Positions 30,379-38,245 of a stretch of DNA of 64,000 bases are shown here, piece by piece. The translations under genes were made by a program, and so were the position numbers. Location: NCBI GenBank assembly GCA_052148295.1, contig JBKQIP010000162.1, forward strand, positions 1 through 64,000, in the 5' to 3' direction. The first letter of the stretch is position 1. Each line of letters begins with the position of its first letter. Below the pieces are notes generated by a model that ran no database searches, was not told the DNA's origin, and saw only the letters and a program-made list of their open reading frames with translations. This stretch comes from Bog-473 sp052148295. GTDB lineage: Bacteria > Actinomycetota > Acidimicrobiia > Acidimicrobiales > RAAP-2.

Positions 30379-31477
30379 GGATGTCCTTCGTGAATCGGGT
30401 GAGGGGTCGGCTCCCGCCTTCGGTCACCACCAGGGTGTCCTCCACACGGACGCCACCCAGGCCGGGGAGGTAGACACCGGGCTCGACGGTGACGACGAAG
30501 CCGGGAGCGAGGATAGCAGTGCCCAGCTGGCTGACGGTCGGGGCCTCGTGGATGTCCAGCCCCACCCCGTGGCCGGTCCCGTGCTCGAAGCGGTCGGCCC
30601 AACCGGCCTCGGTGATGATGTCCCGGCAGACGTCGTCCACCTCCTTGGTGCTGATGCCGGGCCGCACCGCCGCCGCCCCGGCCGCCTGCGAGGCCCCCAC
30701 GACCGAGAACACCCGGGCCAGGTCCCCCTCGGGCTCGGCGTCCACGCAGAAAGTGCGGGTCATGTCGGACCGGTAGCCCTCGAAGGTGGCGCCGAAGTCC
30801 ACGACCACGGGATCGCCGGTCCGGATGGGGCGCGAGCCGGGATGGTGGTGGGGCTTGGCCGAGTTCTCCCCCGCCGCCACGATGGTCTCGAAAGCCACGC
30901 TCTCGGCGCCCCCGCGGCGCATGGCCGTGTCGAGCGCCAGGCCGAACTCCTCCTCGGTCACCCCCTCGGACATCATCGGCAGCACCTCGGCCAGGGCGGC
31001 GTCGGCGATGGCGGCCGCCCGCTCCATGCGGGCGATCTCGGCCTCGTCCTTCACCTCGCGGAGGGCCTCCACCGCGTTGGTGGTGGGCACCAGCTCTACC
31101 GGGCTCAGCAGATCGGCCCAGACCTGCTGCCCGGACCAGGTGACGTTGTCGGCCTCCAACCCCACCACGGGCGAGGCCGAGAGGTAGTCCCTCACGGCCT
31201 TGCGCTGGTCGGCCAGGCCGCCGATGGTGATCTCCACCTCCGCTCCCGAGGCGGCCACCTGCTCCGACGACTGGGTGCGGTACCGGCCGTCGGTGGTGAG
31301 CAGGGCCCCGCCACCGGTCACCACCAGGATCCCGGCCGACCCGGCGAAACCCGTGAGGTACCGCACGTTGGGCAACGTGGTCACCACCAGCGCGTCGAAC
31401 CCGTCGAACCGGGCCCGCAGCGCGTCGAGCCTGCCGGTGACGGACATCGGGGCCAGAATCGGGGGCAGAGAGGTCAT
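30362..31477 (-). CDS. pepQ: Xaa-Pro aminopeptidase / dipeptidase (M24B)
   Basis: This 371-residue metallopeptidase cleaves Xaa-Pro bonds. It has the creatinase-like N-terminal domain and a pita-bread catalytic domain with five metal ligands: two Asp in DFGATFEGYRSDMTRTF, His in GTGHGVGLDIHE, and two Glu in VEPGVY and GVRVEDTLVV. It commonly precedes efp in Gram-positive genomes. Start ATG overlaps the aroQ stop by ATGA. Confidence 0.92.
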   Translation of the reverse strand: MTSLPPILAPMSVTGRLDALRARFDGFDALVVTTLPNVRYLTGFAGSAGILVVTGGGALLTTDGRYRTQSSEQVAASGAEVEITIGGLADQRKAVRDYLSASPVVGLEADNVTWSGQQVWADLLSPVELVPTTNAVEALREVKDEAEIARMERAAAIADAALAEVLPMMSEGVTEEEFGLALDTAMRRGGAESVAFETIVAAGENSAKPHHHPGSRPIRTGDPVVVDFGATFEGYRSDMTRTFCVDAEPEGDLARVFSVVGASQAAGAAAVRPGISTKEVDDVCRDIITEAGWADRFEHGTGHGVGLDIHEAPTVSQLGTAILAPGFVVTVEPGVYLPGLGGVRVEDTLVVTEGGSRPLTRFTKDIHGSLD

Positions 31478-31917
31478 GGTGCTCCTTTCAAGAGCTGGGC
31501 CACCGCATCGAGCGCGAGCTCGTACCCCAGGCCACCGAAGCCGGCGATCAGGCCGTCGGCCACCGGGGCCAGGACCGAGGTATGGCGGAACGGTTCACGG
31601 GCCGCCGGATTCGAGAGGTGCAGTTCGACGGCGGGCCCGTCGAAGGCCGCCACCGCATCGTGGAGGGACCACGACGTGTGACTGAGGGCGCCGGCGTTGA
31701 TGACCAGCGCGCCGGCCCGGCCCCGGGCGCGGTGCACGGCCTCCACCAGGTCGCCCTCGTGATTGGACTGCTGGTGCTCGAGGGTCAGGCCGTGGCGCGC
31801 CGCCGCCGCCTCGGCCCGAGCCACGTGGTCGGCCAACGTGGCCGTCCCGTACACGGAAGGTTCACGCTCACCGAGCAGATCGAGATTGGGGCCCGACAGC
31901 AGGACGACCAGGCTCAT
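31474..31917 (-). CDS. aroQ: 3-dehydroquinate dehydratase, type II
   Basis: AroQ dehydrates 3-dehydroquinate in the shikimate pathway. In 147 residues it holds GPNLDLLGEREPSVYG with the catalytic tyrosine, QSNHEG, INAGALSHTSWSLHDA and ELHLSNPAAREPFRHTS, all type II motifs. It overlaps aroB by four bases (aroB stop at 31914, aroQ start at 31917). Confidence 0.96.
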   Translation of the reverse strand: MSLVVLLSGPNLDLLGEREPSVYGTATLADHVARAEAAAARHGLTLEHQQSNHEGDLVEAVHRARGRAGALVINAGALSHTSWSLHDAVAAFDGPAVELHLSNPAAREPFRHTSVLAPVADGLIAGFGGLGYELALDAVAQLLKGAP

Positions 31918-32954
31918 GGTTGGGCTCCCATCTCAGCCAGGGTAGCGAGCACCTCGGCCGGGGCCACGCCGTGCACCGGTTCCACTCCCGCTGGGCCATC
32001 GAGCACGAAGGTCAGGTCCTGGTGTGCCTTCTTGTCCCGTTTCATGAAGGTGAGCAGCTCGGGGGCCGCCGCGCCCGGCGGGAGGTCCGACGGGAGGTCG
32101 TACCCACCGACCACCAGGCGGTGCTCCTTGACCCGGTCCTCGTCGATGCGGCCGAGCCGCTGGGCCAGGAGAGCGGCGAAGATCACCCCGATGGCCACGG
32201 CCTCGCCGTGACGCAGATCCCAGTCCGGATGCCCCGCCAGCGCCACGCCCTCGAGGGCATGGGCCAGGGTGTGGCCGTAGTTGAGCACCATCCGCCGGTC
32301 ACCCTCGCGCTCGTCGGCCGACACCGCGGCCGCCTTGATGGCGACGCACCGGGCCACCTGCTCCTCGACCGCCTGCTCGGGTCGCGGCGGATCGCCCAGG
32401 AAGGCGTACTTGGCCATCTCCCCCTTGCCCGAGACCCACTCGCGCGGAGGGAGGGAGGCCAGCATCTCGGTGTCGCACAGCACGGCGCTGGGCTGCCAAA
32501 AGGCACCGACCAGGTTCTTGCCCTCGGGCAGGTTCACTCCGGTCTTTCCCCCGACGGCGGCGTCGACTTGGGCCAGCAGCGAGGTGGCGACGTTCACGTA
32601 GGGCGTGCCCCGGTGGTAGGAGGCGGCGGCGAAGCCGGCCACGTCGGTGACCACGCCGCCACCGAGCGCCACCACCACGTCGGCCCGGGCGAGCCCGCTG
32701 CGGGCCCACCGTCGGCACAGGTCCTCCACGGTGGCCAGCGTCTTGCCCGCCTCGCCCTCGCCGATGGTGCAGACCTCGACGGGCACCCCGGGGTCGAGCC
32801 CGTCGAGCCAACCCGCCTCGACCACGGCGCGTTGTGTCACCACGGCAGCTCGCCGGGCGGAGGGGGGGAGGACCCGGGCCAACTCGTGGCGGGTACCGTC
32901 GCCGATCAGCACCGGGTACGAGCGGGTTCCCAGGTCGACCGAGATCTCACGCAT
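31914..32954 (-). CDS. aroB: 3-dehydroquinate synthase
   Basis: AroB converts DAHP to 3-dehydroquinate with NAD and a divalent metal. Visible are GEGEAGKTLATVEDLCR, ALGGGVVTDVAGFAAASYHRG, the NAD/substrate site TSLLAQVDAAVGGKTGVNLPEGKNLVGAF, and the metal ligands in NYGHTLAHALEG. The ATG at 32954 shares a base with the aroK stop (TGATG); a GTG just before it (32957) would add one residue. Total 346 aa. Confidence 0.96.
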   Translation of the reverse strand: MREISVDLGTRSYPVLIGDGTRHELARVLPPSARRAAVVTQRAVVEAGWLDGLDPGVPVEVCTIGEGEAGKTLATVEDLCRRWARSGLARADVVVALGGGVVTDVAGFAAASYHRGTPYVNVATSLLAQVDAAVGGKTGVNLPEGKNLVGAFWQPSAVLCDTEMLASLPPREWVSGKGEMAKYAFLGDPPRPEQAVEEQVARCVAIKAAAVSADEREGDRRMVLNYGHTLAHALEGVALAGHPDWDLRHGEAVAIGVIFAALLAQRLGRIDEDRVKEHRLVVGGYDLPSDLPPGAAAPELLTFMKRDKKAHQDLTFVLDGPAGVEPVHGVAPAEVLATLAEMGAQP

Positions 32955-33463
32955 CACGATCCTTCGGCGGCGACGACCAGCGCGACCACCTGCTCCGGCG
33001 ACAGGTCATCCACGTCGATCGTGAGATCGGCGAGCTCGGCGTAGAGCGGACGACGGACGGCGTCGAGTTCGCGCACGGTGGTGGGACGGTCACCGTCGAG
33101 GAGGGGACGGCCGGCACCGTCGCCCACCCGTGCCACCAGCGTCTCGGGGCGGGCCCTGAGCCAGACCACCGTGCCACTGCGCGCGATGAGAGATCGGTTC
33201 TCCGCCCGGAGCACGGCACCCCCGGCCACCGAGACCACCACGTCGTCGGTGCAGGCACAGGCCTGCTCGAGTGCCTTGGCCTCGGCGTCACGGAAGGCCG
33301 TCTCACCGTCCCGGGCAAAGAGCTCGGGGACGGTCAGCCCCGTCGCTGCGGCCACTTCGGCGTCGGAGTCCAGGTAGGCCCACCCCAGCTTCCCGGCCGT
33401 GAGCTTCCCGACCGTGGTCTTGCCCGACCCCATCATGCCGATGAGGAGGATGCGCCGGGTCAC
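32954..33463 (-). CDS. aroK: shikimate kinase
   Basis: AroK phosphorylates shikimate. It has the P-loop GMMGSGKTT (residues 9-17), the shikimate-binding LDSDAEV, ETAFRDAE, VAGGAVL, and the adenine lid GRPLLDGDRPTT. At 169 residues it is a normal monofunctional enzyme. The GTG start overlaps the aroC stop by GTGA. Confidence 0.96.
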   Translation of the reverse strand: MTRRILLIGMMGSGKTTVGKLTAGKLGWAYLDSDAEVAAATGLTVPELFARDGETAFRDAEAKALEQACACTDDVVVSVAGGAVLRAENRSLIARSGTVVWLRARPETLVARVGDGAGRPLLDGDRPTTVRELDAVRRPLYAELADLTIDVDDLSPEQVVALVVAAEGS

Positions 33464-34668
33464 GGACCGGCGACCATGGCGCCCTTGGCCGGCCCGGGTG
33501 CCGCGGACGGGGTGGTACCCAGGGCATCGACGAAGCCGTCGCGGTTGCGCAGGACCTCGGCCAAGGAGTCACCCCCGAACTTGCGCAGGGCCTCGGAGGC
33601 CAGCACCAGCGCCGTCATGGTCTCGGCCACCACGCCCATGGCCGGCACGGCGGTCACGTCGGTCCGCTCCCGGAAGCTCACGGTGGACTCCTTGGTCACC
33701 ACGTCGACCGTCTCGAGCACGGGACGGTTGAGCGTGGCCAGCGGCTTCATGGCCACCCGGGCCACCACCAGGGCGCCATTGGAGATGCCCCCCTCGATCC
33801 CCCCGGCCCGAGCGGTCGGGCGCACGTACCCCTCGCTCTCGTCGTAGGTGATGGCGTCGTGGGCCTCGGAACCTCGCCGTCCGGCCACGTCCCAGCCCTC
33901 GCCGATCTCGACCGCCTTGACGGCCTGGATGCTCATGAGCGCCTGAGCGAGCAGCGCATCGAGCTTGCGATCCCACTGCACGTGGCTCCCCAGACCGACG
34001 GGCACACCGTAGGCCAGCACCTCGGCCACGCCCCCCAGGGAATCGCCCTCCTTGGCCGCTGCCTTGACGGCCTTGACCATGGCCGCTTCGGTGGCCGGAT
34101 CGAAGCAACGGACCGCGCTCTCGTCGACCTGGCCCAGATGGCCCGGGCCCGGGCGCGGACCGCCGGCGGGCGTGCTCACATCGCCCAGAGCGATGATGTG
34201 GCTGAGCACACGGATGCCCAGGTGGCCCAGGAGCAACTTGGCCAGGGTGCCCGCCGCCACCCGGGCCGCCGTTTCCCGGGCCGAGGCCCGTTCGAGGACG
34301 TCACGAGCGTCGTCAAAGCCGTATTTCTGCATGCCGGGAAGGTCGGCGTGCCCCGGACGGGGTTGGGTCAGGACCGTCGACGGCGCACCCGGGTCGGGCG
34401 ACATCTCCTCCGTCCACTTCGGCCACTCGGTGTTGGCGATCTCGATGGCCACCGGCGCCCCCAGGGTGCGACCGTGACGGATCCCTCCCACCAGGGTGAC
34501 CTCGTCGGCCTCGAATCGCATGCGCGGTCCCCGCCCGTAGCCGAGCCGCCGTCGGGCCAGCTCGGCCGCGATATCGCCCACCTGGACGGGAAGGCCCGAG
34601 GGCAGCCCTTCGACCACGACGACCAGGGCACGGCCGTGCGATTCTCCGGCGGTCAGGTAGCGCAGCAC
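33460..34668 (-). CDS. aroC: chorismate synthase
   Basis: AroC removes phosphate from EPSP to form chorismate, using reduced FMN. The 402-residue protein begins LRYLTAGESHGRALVVVVEG and continues with RRLGYGRGPRMRFEADEV, RPGHADLPGMQKYG, SARETAARVAAG and RAGGIEGGISNG, the family motifs. It heads the aro operon. The GTG start is preceded at six bases by TAGCGT, so the operon may be leaderless; aroE and aroA are not in the window. Confidence 0.97.
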   Translation of the reverse strand: MLRYLTAGESHGRALVVVVEGLPSGLPVQVGDIAAELARRRLGYGRGPRMRFEADEVTLVGGIRHGRTLGAPVAIEIANTEWPKWTEEMSPDPGAPSTVLTQPRPGHADLPGMQKYGFDDARDVLERASARETAARVAAGTLAKLLLGHLGIRVLSHIIALGDVSTPAGGPRPGPGHLGQVDESAVRCFDPATEAAMVKAVKAAAKEGDSLGGVAEVLAYGVPVGLGSHVQWDRKLDALLAQALMSIQAVKAVEIGEGWDVAGRRGSEAHDAITYDESEGYVRPTARAGGIEGGISNGALVVARVAMKPLATLNRPVLETVDVVTKESTVSFRERTDVTAVPAMGVVAETMTALVLASEALRKFGGDSLAEVLRNRDGFVDALGTTPSAAPGPAKGAMVAGP

Positions 34669-34674
34669 ACAGTC

Positions 34675-34680
34675 ACGCTA
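34675..34680 (-). promoter_or_regulatory. -10 box (TAGCGT) for leaderless aroC operon
   Basis: TAGCGT is followed by GACTGT and the aroC GTG, a six-base gap. It lies in the 182-base interval between nfu and aroC, which otherwise contains only GC-rich sequence and a heptamer repeat array. Confidence 0.5.
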
Positions 34681-34795
34681 CCAATGCAGGCTCGCACCGA
34701 GATTCGAGAGGAACGGCCCGAAACCCCGCCGCTCCGCTGGGCTGGTGCTCTGCGTCGAGCCGGCGTTCTGCCGCCCGCTGCCCCCTCGCTCGCCC

Positions 34796-34858
34796 CAGGC
34801 GTCAGGCGTCAGGCGTCAGGCGTCAGGCGTCAGGCGTCAGGCGTCAGGCGTCAGGCGT
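34796..34858. repeat. heptamer tandem array (GTCAGGC)x8, reads TGACGCC on the minus strand
   Basis: Eight exact copies of GTCAGGC (34801-34856) with a partial copy on the left form the array. The nfu stop codon TGA (34853-34851) is the stop-bearing part of the first unit. Because the unit length is 7, TGA recurs in all three frames downstream of nfu. The array lies 130 bases before aroC and may vary in copy number by slippage. Confidence 0.9.
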
Positions 34859-35519
34859 AGAAGGGATTCTCCCCTTCGGCATGATCGGTGACGTCGATCA
34901 CCTTGGTCAGCTCGGGGATCTCCTCGAGCAGTGTCGTCTCGATCCCCTGTCGGAGCGTCATCTGCGACATGGCACAGCCCTGACAACCACCCGAGAGCCG
35001 CAGGTAAGCGAAGCCCTGAGGCTCGTCGAGCCCGATCAGGTCGGCCCGGCCCCCGTGACTGGCGATGGAGGGATTGACGGCTTGCTCGAGCACGGCGACG
35101 ACACGCTGCGCCAGCGGACCGGTGATGCCGGCGGCCAGGATCTCCGGCGGCACGCCCGGAGAGCGCTCCTCGATGGTGGGCATGTTGGGATTGACCAGCA
35201 CCAGACCCCCGCTGCCGTCCTCGGACCATTCGAGACGAGCGCCGCGCAACCGATCGACGCTGCCGGCGGGGACCACCACCTGGATGTCACCGTCGGCGTG
35301 CACGGCGTCGTCGTCCCCGGCGTCCGATGTGGCCTGGAAGTAGAGGTCGTAGACGAAGTTCCCTTCCTGCACGCCCCGCACCTCGAGCCAGAGGCCCAGG
35401 TTCGCCGGTTCGGGCTCCTTGTCCAACGCGTCCCGCACGATGCGGTGCGCCTCGGGGGTCAGCGACACGACGGGTGTCTCGGCGGTCTCGGGGCTCAGTT
35501 CTTCGGCAGTGGTGGCCAT
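34851..35519 (-). CDS. NfuA-like iron-sulfur protein (HesB-like plus NifU C-terminal domain)
   Basis: This 222-residue protein has an N-terminal degenerate HesB/A-type region (SLTPEAHRIVRDAL ... LWLEVRGVQEGNFVYDLYF, about 19-105) and a C-terminal NifU-like domain from about 130, with the cluster-binding CxxC in SGGCQGCAMSQ. Such proteins carry and deliver [4Fe-4S] clusters. The A-type half lacks the usual cysteines, as in other NfuA proteins. TAGACT ends seven bases before the ATG. The stop codon starts the heptamer array. Confidence 0.88.
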   Translation of the reverse strand: MATTAEELSPETAETPVVSLTPEAHRIVRDALDKEPEPANLGLWLEVRGVQEGNFVYDLYFQATSDAGDDDAVHADGDIQVVVPAGSVDRLRGARLEWSEDGSGGLVLVNPNMPTIEERSPGVPPEILAAGITGPLAQRVVAVLEQAVNPSIASHGGRADLIGLDEPQGFAYLRLSGGCQGCAMSQMTLRQGIETTLLEEIPELTKVIDVTDHAEGENPFYA

Positions 35520-35526
35520 GGGAGCC

Positions 35527-35532
35527 AGTCTA
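35527..35532 (-). promoter_or_regulatory. -10 box (TAGACT) for leaderless nfu transcript
   Basis: TAGACT is followed by seven bases (GGCTCCC) and the ATG of the NfuA-like gene. Confidence 0.45.
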
Positions 35533-35604
35533 CGACGCCTGGCCGCGGCCGGCGACGCGTCGAAGTGGGAGGCGCCGGTGACGGGGTGCCCACAGCGGAC
35601 CTTG

Positions 35605-35610
35605 TATCGT
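35605..35610 (+). promoter_or_regulatory. -10 box (TATCGT) for leaderless transcript of the cysteine-rich gene
   Basis: TATCGT is followed by CCTCCCC and the GTG start at 35618, a seven-base gap. It is divergent to the nfu promoter 73 bases away. Confidence 0.45.
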
Positions 35611-35617
35611 CCTCCCC

Positions 35618-36370
35618 GTGGCGCGCCCTCCCTCCGATTCCCGAGAATGGGTCAGCTTCGAGGACGAGGACGAGGAGCGCACCTGGGTCTTCGACGTCAC
35701 CTTTCTCACCAGCAACTGGAAATGCATCTTCGGACAGGGCTGCCAGGGCGTCTACACCGGACCAGCGGCCGAGCTCCAGCAGGGGTGCTGCAGCTACGGG
35801 GCTCATTTCGTCGACAAGAAGGACGCACGCCGGGTCGAGAAGGTCGCCCGCACCTTGAAACCCGAGGAATGGCAGTACCACGGCACCAAGAAGAAGGTGA
35901 CCCGGAGGAACGAAGACGGCGAGCTCATGACCCGACTGGTCGACGACGCCTGCATCTTCCTCAATCGTCCGGGCTTCGCCACCGGCGCCGGATGCGCCCT
36001 CCACGTGGCCGCGCTCAACCGTGGGGTGAACCCGCTCACCTTCAAACCCGAGGTCTGCTGGCAGCTCCCGCTCCGGCGGGAGGACGAGGTGGACGACGAC
36101 GGCCACGTGACCTCGACCATCCGCCAATGGGACCGCAAGCACTGGGGCGCCGGCGGTGCCGAATTCCACTGGTGGTGCACCGAGGCACCCGACGCCTTCG
36201 TCGGGACCAAGCCCGTCTACCGGGAGATGGAGGCCGAGCTCACCGAGATGGTCGGGGCCACCGTGTTCCGCCGCCTCCTGGCCTACCTGCGCCAGCGGGA
36301 CCGGCTGCGGTCCGAACGGGTGGCGCTCCCCCATCCGGCCGTGCGCACGCGGCGGTCATCTAGTCGTTGA
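35618..36370 (+). CDS. conserved cysteine-rich protein of unknown function
   Basis: I do not recognise a function for this 250-residue soluble protein. It has eight cysteines: 36 and 42 (CIFGQGCQGV), 57-58 (QGCCSYGAHF), 112 (DACIFLN), 126 (GAGCALHV), 147 (PEVCWQLPL) and 187 (HWWC), several next to conserved-looking aromatic and glycine residues. The spacing suggests a metal or Fe-S site, loosely like YkgJ-type cysteine clusters. It has no signal peptide or membrane segment. It lies divergent from an Fe-S carrier gene, which fits but does not prove an iron link. Its 3' end overlaps the convergent small gene by 11 bases. Confidence 0.8.
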   Translation: MARPPSDSREWVSFEDEDEERTWVFDVTFLTSNWKCIFGQGCQGVYTGPAAELQQGCCSYGAHFVDKKDARRVEKVARTLKPEEWQYHGTKKKVTRRNEDGELMTRLVDDACIFLNRPGFATGAGCALHVAALNRGVNPLTFKPEVCWQLPLRREDEVDDDGHVTSTIRQWDRKHWGAGGAEFHWWCTEAPDAFVGTKPVYREMEAELTEMVGATVFRRLLAYLRQRDRLRSERVALPHPAVRTRRSSSR

Positions 36371-36566
36371 GCGGGTCCTCGTCGGCGTAGGACGGGGTCG
36401 GCGTGGAGCCCAAGATGCGGTCGTACTTGTCCTCTTCGGCCAGACACCAGCTGGCGTGGACGTCGTCCGGCTCGGCACCGCATTCGGCGCAGCGTGCGGT
36501 GGACTCCGTTGCTGATCGCTTCAAGCTACGGGCCTCTTCAAAGCGCCGGTGGCGTCCCATTTTCAC
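36360..36566 (-). CDS. small zinc-ribbon-like protein
   Basis: This 68-residue protein has CAECGAEPDDVHASWC, a CxxC plus a distal Cys that could bind zinc with a nearby histidine, then an acidic C terminus. GTG (36566) and ATG (36560) starts are both possible; AGGAG lies before the GTG. Function is unknown. It overlaps the 3' end of the convergent cysteine-rich gene by 11 bases. Confidence 0.55.
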   Translation of the reverse strand: MKMGRHRRFEEARSLKRSATESTARCAECGAEPDDVHASWCLAEEDKYDRILGSTPTPSYADEDPLND

Positions 36567-36808
36567 AAGAACTCCTTGTCAAAGCTGAGCGGCACGACCA
36601 GGTCCCACCCCCTGGCGTCGTCCCACCTTCCGGTGAGCGCCGCCGATCCAGTGTAGTGGCTACCAGGGAGGAGCCTGTCCCCAGGGACCTCACGGCCGGG
36701 CGCCCGGCACGGCAGCGAGGGCCGAACCCGGCGGGCCGCGGTCCTCGCTGCCTCGAACCCGACCCTTGCCCTCAGGGGGCCGGTTCCTATCGACTCAGCG
36801 ACTCCCAC
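36563..36808 (-). CDS. possible small ORF upstream of the zinc-ribbon gene
   Basis: An 81-codon frame ends FDKEFL and its TGA overlaps the next start by GTGA, as coupled genes do here. The N-terminal half looks like GC-rich noise, and a TACACT -10-like box lies inside it. A much shorter product starting at a GTG (MPLSFDKEFL) is as likely: a leader peptide coupled to the zinc-ribbon gene. No known domain is present. Confidence 0.25.
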   Translation of the reverse strand: MGVAESIGTGPLRARVGFEAARTAARRVRPSLPCRAPGREVPGDRLLPGSHYTGSAALTGRWDDARGWDLVVPLSFDKEFL

Positions 36809-36824
36809 CGATCGGATCAGCCTC

Positions 36825-36830
36825 TACGCT
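36825..36830 (+). promoter_or_regulatory. -10 box (TACGCT) for leaderless small gene
   Basis: TACGCT is followed by GGCCGGT and the GTG at 36838, a seven-base gap. Confidence 0.45.
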
Positions 36831-36837
36831 GGCCGGT

Positions 36838-37140
36838 GTGTTCGACCCCCAGGAGATGGTGGCCCGATTCCGGGAGCGGGCCGAGGCGGTGCGGGCCCGC
36901 GGCATGCCACCCATAGAGGGTCCCGAGCGCCAGCGCTACCGTGAACAGGCGCAACGGGACTTCACCGACTACGCCATGATCGGCGACGCCGAAGCCGAAC
37001 TGGTCGACGGGATCCTCACCTTGCGCATAGACCTGCGACCCAAGCAGGCACCCGCAGGGCCGGCGGAGTCGGCGCCGTCTGAATCGGTGCAGTCTGAGCC
37101 GGGGCAGTCCGAGTCGGTGCAGTCTCTCGAGTCCGGTTAA
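36838..37140 (+). CDS. small hypothetical protein with Ser/Glu/Gln repeat tail
   Basis: From the GTG at 36838 this is a 100-residue protein. The first 65 residues are charged and helical (FDPQEMVARFRERAEAVRAR ... RDFTDYAMIGDAEAELVDGIL) and end in a strand, LTLRIDLRP. The last 30 residues are a low-complexity SEPGQSESVQS repeat. It matches no family I know; no membrane segment. It converges on the flavin-reductase gene, overlapping by four bases. Confidence 0.6.
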   Translation: MFDPQEMVARFRERAEAVRARGMPPIEGPERQRYREQAQRDFTDYAMIGDAEAELVDGILTLRIDLRPKQAPAGPAESAPSESVQSEPGQSESVQSLESG

Positions 37141-37703
37141 CCGCCGTAATGCATCCGGGTGTCCTCCATACGGAGGACGTCGACCGGCTCACCCCCCACC
37201 TCCATCACTTCGCCGATGAACAGGACGTGACTGCCCAGGTCCTGGCGTGAGATCACCGAGGCGACCACGTAACCCGTCGCCGCCTTGAGGATGGGGAGTC
37301 GGTCCCCTCCCGCCGTGCCGACCGCTTGCCCGGACATGGTGATCGGCTCGCCCTCGCGGTCTCGCTCGACCGCGGTGACGGGCTTGACGAACCGTCGCAC
37401 CACATCCTTGCTCCCGCGGGACAACAGGGAGAGGGAGAAGGCCTCGGTGCGGGTGACCAGATCGGCGGTGACCGACCCTGCCTCGATGGCGGCGGCCACC
37501 AACTTGGGCTCGATGCACACCTGGACGACCAGGTTGGCCGTCATGAGGTTCACCGCCTCCTGGTACCGGCTGCCGACGAGGTAGAGGCCGGTAGGCAGGG
37601 CCCAGAGCACCCGGCGGCGGTGTCGGTCCAGTTCGTCGTGTTCGTCGCTCCGGTTCGTCGCTGCGCTCACGTCGCTCCCCTCGTGGTCGTCCCCATCCGT
37701 CAT
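37137..37703 (-). CDS. flavin reductase-like FMN-binding split-barrel protein
   Basis: This 188-residue protein has the flavin-reductase domain: WALPTGLYLVGSRYQEAVNLMTANLVVQVCIEP, with the FMN-phosphate contact in NLMTANL, then LVTRTEAFSLSLLSRGSKDVVRRF and GSHVLFIGEVMEVGG. The family reduces FMN with NADPH or binds it for partner oxygenases. ATG 37703 overlaps the upstream stop by ATGA. The first 25 residues are an acidic, disordered extension. Confidence 0.85.
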   Translation of the reverse strand: MTDGDDHEGSDVSAATNRSDEHDELDRHRRRVLWALPTGLYLVGSRYQEAVNLMTANLVVQVCIEPKLVAAAIEAGSVTADLVTRTEAFSLSLLSRGSKDVVRRFVKPVTAVERDREGEPITMSGQAVGTAGGDRLPILKAATGYVVASVISRQDLGSHVLFIGEVMEVGGEPVDVLRMEDTRMHYGG

Positions 37704-38245
37704 CCGAAGACGCCGCCGGGCGTGTTGTCCGTCGTCGTGGTCGTCGACACCACCCCGCCGTCGATGGACTGGATGCGGATCAGCGCCCGCTGGTAGAGCG
37801 CATGCGCCTTGGCGGCATCCCGCATCGCTTCGGCCAGGAGCTTGGGATTGGTGGCCCCGGCCCGATAACACTCCGTCCCCGCCGTGCCCTCCAATCCGTA
37901 GGCCGTCGCCAGCCAGTCGGTCACCTCCGGGTCGGGGGACGGCAGCTCGTCATTGGCCATTTCGGCGTCGTCCTCCAGCGTCCCGCAGGCGGCATGGACC
38001 GCGCCGGTGCCGTTGGGCACGTCCAGCGCAATGCGCTGGTTGTCGGCGTTGAGGGTCCCGATATCCGCTCCCAGTGTGGTCCCCCGCACCCAGACCGACA
38101 TGCGGTGCGACGGCGAGCCCATCTGATCCTCGCCGGCACACGACGTCACGCCCAGAGCCACCAGCACGAGGAGCGCGGCAACCCGGAGGAGTCGGCCCAC
38201 CCTCATGCCGCCGGAAGGCCCGACCCTCATATCATCTGCCCTCAT
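37700..38245 (-). CDS. putative lipoprotein
   Basis: The N terminus has a lipoprotein signal: RVGRLLRVAALLVLVALGVTSC, with the lipobox LGVTSC, so the mature protein would be anchored by a diacylglyceryl cysteine. The rest, about 145 residues, is a small helical domain of unknown function with two further cysteines that may form a disulfide. The start at 38245 overlaps the tyrS stop (ATGA); an inner ATG at 38206 would give a more standard signal peptide. The C terminus is a Thr-rich tail. Confidence 0.75.
   Translation of the reverse strand: MRADDMRVGPSGGMRVGRLLRVAALLVLVALGVTSCAGEDQMGSPSHRMSVWVRGTTLGADIGTLNADNQRIALDVPNGTGAVHAACGTLEDDAEMANDELPSPDPEVTDWLATAYGLEGTAGTECYRAGATNPKLLAEAMRDAAKAHALYQRALIRIQSIDGGVVSTTTTTDNTPGGVFG

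Noticed and set aside
34669..34858. CRISPR array at the GTCAGGC repeats
   Set aside because: The units are seven bases with no spacers; it is a simple tandem array.
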